From Deltaproteobacteria bacterium (lineage in GTDB: Bacteria > Desulfobacterota > DSM-4660 > Desulfatiglandales > B25-G16): 6,705 nt of DNA. Within the stretch, counting starts at the first letter, position 1; every line of letters begins with the position of its first letter. The notes below the pieces were generated by a model, which saw nothing but the letters and a program-made list of their open reading frames with translations, made no database searches and was not told the DNA's origin. Shown here one piece after another: positions 4,871 through 6,705 of the stretch. The stretch spans positions 1-6,705 of the forward strand of contig QMLW01000107.1 in NCBI GenBank assembly GCA_003646935.1, in the 5' to 3' direction. Position numbers and translations under genes: made by a program.

Positions 4871-5980
4871 GTGAAACGTTTCGATAGATACTTTGTGAGA
4901 GGGATGGTAGGTTTTGCGATCATGGCCCTTTTCGTGTTCGGCACAGGGTACGACATCATGGCTAAGCAATACCCCAGGCTCTACAGGGGAGTAAGGCCGC
5001 TCGGGATGGGCGATGCATTCACAGCGGTGGCCGATGATGAAAACGCCCTCTTTTACAATCCCGCGGGCCTATCCAAGATATCCTCCTTTCAGCTCGGTAT
5101 CCTTAATCCCTTAATCGAGGTCTCAGAAAAGAGCATCGACCTGGTGCAGGATACCCAGGATGCAGATCTCGATGATACGGGAGAAGTCGCCGATCTGCTT
5201 GAGGAATATGTAGGTGAACACCAGCATGCGAGAATAGGCCTCTTTCCCCATGTGGGATTCAACGTTGCAGGCGCGGGTGTGATAATTGGTGGCATAGGTC
5301 AGGGAAGGGTTGACGCGGACATCCGCAATCCCGTGTGGCCGGAGGCGCATGTGGATATGATCCTGGATTATGGGGCGCTTGGCGGATTTGGTCTAGAGCT
5401 CCCCCTTACAGGACTCCATGCGGGTGCCTCACTGAAATTCCTTCAGAGGGAGAGCCTGAGCCAGATCTACACCGCGACAGACATCGCAGACCCGGATTTT
5501 GGAGACAGGCTTGAGGATGACTTGTACTCTGGATCGGGATTTTCCGCGGACCTTGGTGTGATCTATGAGCTAGGCTTTGTTCCGGTGTTCGACACCAACG
5601 TGGCATTGGTCGTGCAGAATATTCCGGAGATGGATATGGGCGATGCCAAAGACGTCAAGACCCAGGCAAACCTCGGGCTAAGCATAGAAAAGTCCTTTTC
5701 CGCATTCGGCCTTGTTGGCGCACTGGACTACAAAGACCTTACCGGTGCCATCGAGGAGGATGATGATATCTCCAAGAGGATTCATCTCGGTGCAGAGTTG
5801 AGATTTCTCAAGTTCTTGGCAGTGCGGGCAGGCCTTAATCAGGGATATCTCAGCGCGGGCGCCACCCTTGATCTCTGGGTGTTGCGGTTCGATTTTGCCA
5901 CCTACTCCGAGGAGGTTGGCGCCTACGCAGGCCAGAGAGAGGACAGGCGCTATGTTGCCCAGATAACCCTTGGCTGGTAG
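4871..5980 (+). CDS. Outer-membrane beta-barrel protein (PorV/UPF0164/TraF_2-like)
   Basis: The 369-aa product has a signal peptide (basic MKRFDRYFVR, hydrophobic core to about residue 26, likely cleavage after IMA near residue 31). The mature N-terminus carries RPLGMGDAFTAVADDENALF (42-61) followed by YNPAGLSKI. This signature is shared by FadL/OmpP1-like, PorV/UPF0164 and 'TraF_2' barrels. The rest has alternating hydrophobic beta-strands with many Gly and aromatic residues, an acidic segment (about 90-117) probably forming a loop, and ends in QITLGW with a terminal aromatic, as the BAM complex prefers. The role could be hydrophobic-compound uptake or a scaffold for a surface system; the sequence does not decide. 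The start is GTG 4871, with GGAGGG (4859-4864) 6 bases upstream. A database label of conjugal transfer would be a family name only; no conjugation genes are present. Confidence 0.85.
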   Translation: MKRFDRYFVRGMVGFAIMALFVFGTGYDIMAKQYPRLYRGVRPLGMGDAFTAVADDENALFYNPAGLSKISSFQLGILNPLIEVSEKSIDLVQDTQDADLDDTGEVADLLEEYVGEHQHARIGLFPHVGFNVAGAGVIIGGIGQGRVDADIRNPVWPEAHVDMILDYGALGGFGLELPLTGLHAGASLKFLQRESLSQIYTATDIADPDFGDRLEDDLYSGSGFSADLGVIYELGFVPVFDTNVALVVQNIPEMDMGDAKDVKTQANLGLSIEKSFSAFGLVGALDYKDLTGAIEEDDDISKRIHLGAELRFLKFLAVRAGLNQGYLSAGATLDLWVLRFDFATYSEEVGAYAGQREDRRYVAQITLGW

Positions 5981-6005
5981 CAAAAGGCCAATCATCCTCT
6001 TGTGT

Positions 6006-6046
6006 ATGAAAACCCCGTTTCTCGTAAAGTGAAACGGGGTTTTCAT
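6006..6046. terminator. Bidirectional intrinsic terminator, 16-bp perfect stem
   Basis: ATGAAAACCCCGTTTC (6006-6021) and GAAACGGGGTTTTCAT (6031-6046) pair perfectly around a 9-base loop. The CG-rich core is flanked by an A-tract on the left and a T-tract on the right, so it can terminate in both directions. It lies 25 bp past the barrel gene's stop and 16 bp past the stop of the opposing DUF364 gene, serving both. Confidence 0.92.
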
Positions 6047-6062
6047 GGCTTTGAGTGATTCT

Positions 6063-6705
6063 CTAAGGCCTCAACATTGCCTTTTTGTCCTTACACATAT
6101 TGAGGTGTCGCACTCCCTTGACCTGCCGAAAGGTAGCACCTTCACTTATGGAACGGATCGCCTTTTCGTGATCAACCACCTTGGAACCGCCTATGACATC
6201 CACACCATAGTCGAATAGTACAGGCGTGAGGGGGCTTGTGGGTCCAATAAGAACCACGAATTTATCCCTGCTGAGCTCAAGGAGCCTTTCGATCGTGTGA
6301 TTCGTGAAGGCAGTTCCTGTGAGCCCCACCACGTCTACCTTTGGAAGGATTTCCTCAGATGCCTCGGCGGGCAGGTCTCCTTCTCGAGGCCGTTGTTCTA
6401 TGACGAAGAGCTTTCGGGCGTATTTCCTAAGCCTTGGAATCCACGGGAAATGGCCCACAATGGCGATGTCCTTGCCCATGCCCTGATCAGCTAGGATATG
6501 AAGTGCATTTTGCTCAACACACCGTGTCTCATCGATATCTATGAGGGAGTTGACCGCCGCCATGCCGATTGATGCCTCGAGCAGGTGATCGGAGTTCGCG
6601 TATTTCGCGAGTTCCAATGCCGATTTTCCCCGTAACCTTCCGGGTTCCCTCACAATCTTATGGCCGGGGTGACCCTCGTGCAGTGTTGAGGCTAGGCCAC
6701 AGTGT
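6063..6705 (-). CDS. DUF4213/DUF364 protein (putative heavy-metal-chelation family), 5' end outside window
   Basis: The reading frame is open from the stop at 6063 to the right edge, giving at least 213 residues. The GTG at 6653 is internal: upstream codons encode CGLASTLHEGHPGHKIV, and GLAST is consistent with the start of the DUF4213 N-terminal domain, so the true start lies beyond 6705. The N-terminal part includes EASIGMAAVNSLI. The C-terminal Rossmann-like DUF364 part shows VGHFPWIPRL, FVIEQRPREGDLP, VDVVGLTGTAFTNHTIERLL and IGPTSPLTPVLFDYGVDVIGG in order. Members are common in anaerobes and annotated as putative heavy-metal chelation proteins, probably acting on a small ligand or metal complex; the reaction is unproven. 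One late cysteine (NMCKDKK) is present. The gene converges on the bidirectional terminator. Confidence 0.85.
   Translation of the reverse strand, partial: HCGLASTLHEGHPGHKIVREPGRLRGKSALELAKYANSDHLLEASIGMAAVNSLIDIDETRCVEQNALHILADQGMGKDIAIVGHFPWIPRLRKYARKLFVIEQRPREGDLPAEASEEILPKVDVVGLTGTAFTNHTIERLLELSRDKFVVLIGPTSPLTPVLFDYGVDVIGGSKVVDHEKAIRSISEGATFRQVKGVRHLNMCKDKKAMLRP

Noticed and set aside
4871..5980. Conjugation gene suggested by TraF_2-like similarity
   Set aside because: The signature is shared by many outer-membrane barrels, and no relaxase, pilus or coupling gene is present.
5678..6046. 122-aa minus-strand open frame across the terminator and barrel gene end
   Set aside because: Its start lies inside the hairpin repeat and the rest is antisense to the barrel gene; no domain is visible.

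Overview
The window (6705 bp) looks like ordinary chromosomal DNA of a Gram-negative anaerobe, most likely a deltaproteobacterium (Desulfobacterota). This rests on the family mix: an FmdB-type zinc ribbon, a DUF4213/DUF364 protein common in anaerobes, QueD, and a lipoprotein paired with an outer-membrane barrel. Lineage is an inference; there is no rRNA. Coding sequence is moderate in G+C, spacers are clearly AT-richer, and Shine-Dalgarno sites of the GGAGG type are strong in several genes. I see no insertion sequence, CRISPR array or phage gene.

Layout, left to right. (1) 1-225 is an AT-rich leader with a perfect 12-bp palindrome. (2) 226-1344 (+) encodes a FabD-like malonyl-CoA:ACP transacylase with an enlarged N-terminal half and a charged tail. 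(3) 1366-2957 (-) is one directional block: a strong promoter, tRNA-Met(CAU), a small HExxH protein, an FmdB-type zinc ribbon and an uncharacterised helical protein. It converges on the transacylase with a 21-bp gap. (4) 3164-3829 (+) is a two-gene unit: a ten-cysteine zinc-ribbon protein and QueD (queuosine/7-deazaguanine pathway). (5) 3998-5980 (+) is a well-delimited bicistron: a near-consensus sigma-70-type promoter (3927-3955), a TPR-like lipoprotein with an EF-hand-like loop, an outer-membrane beta-barrel protein, and a 16-bp perfect stem terminator (6006-6046). (6) 6063-6705 (-) is a DUF364 protein whose 5' end lies beyond the right edge; it converges on the same terminator.

Functionally, the genes form separate small units rather than one pathway. 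The clearest cooperating pair is the lipoprotein plus barrel, both predicted at the outer membrane. The zinc-ribbon/QueD pair and the tRNA-HExxH-FmdB-orphan series are linked by spacing and strand only. I found no convincing large new system. The parts most worth a second look are the lipoprotein/barrel module, the HELVH protein beside a tRNA and FmdB, and the orphan at 1366-1920.
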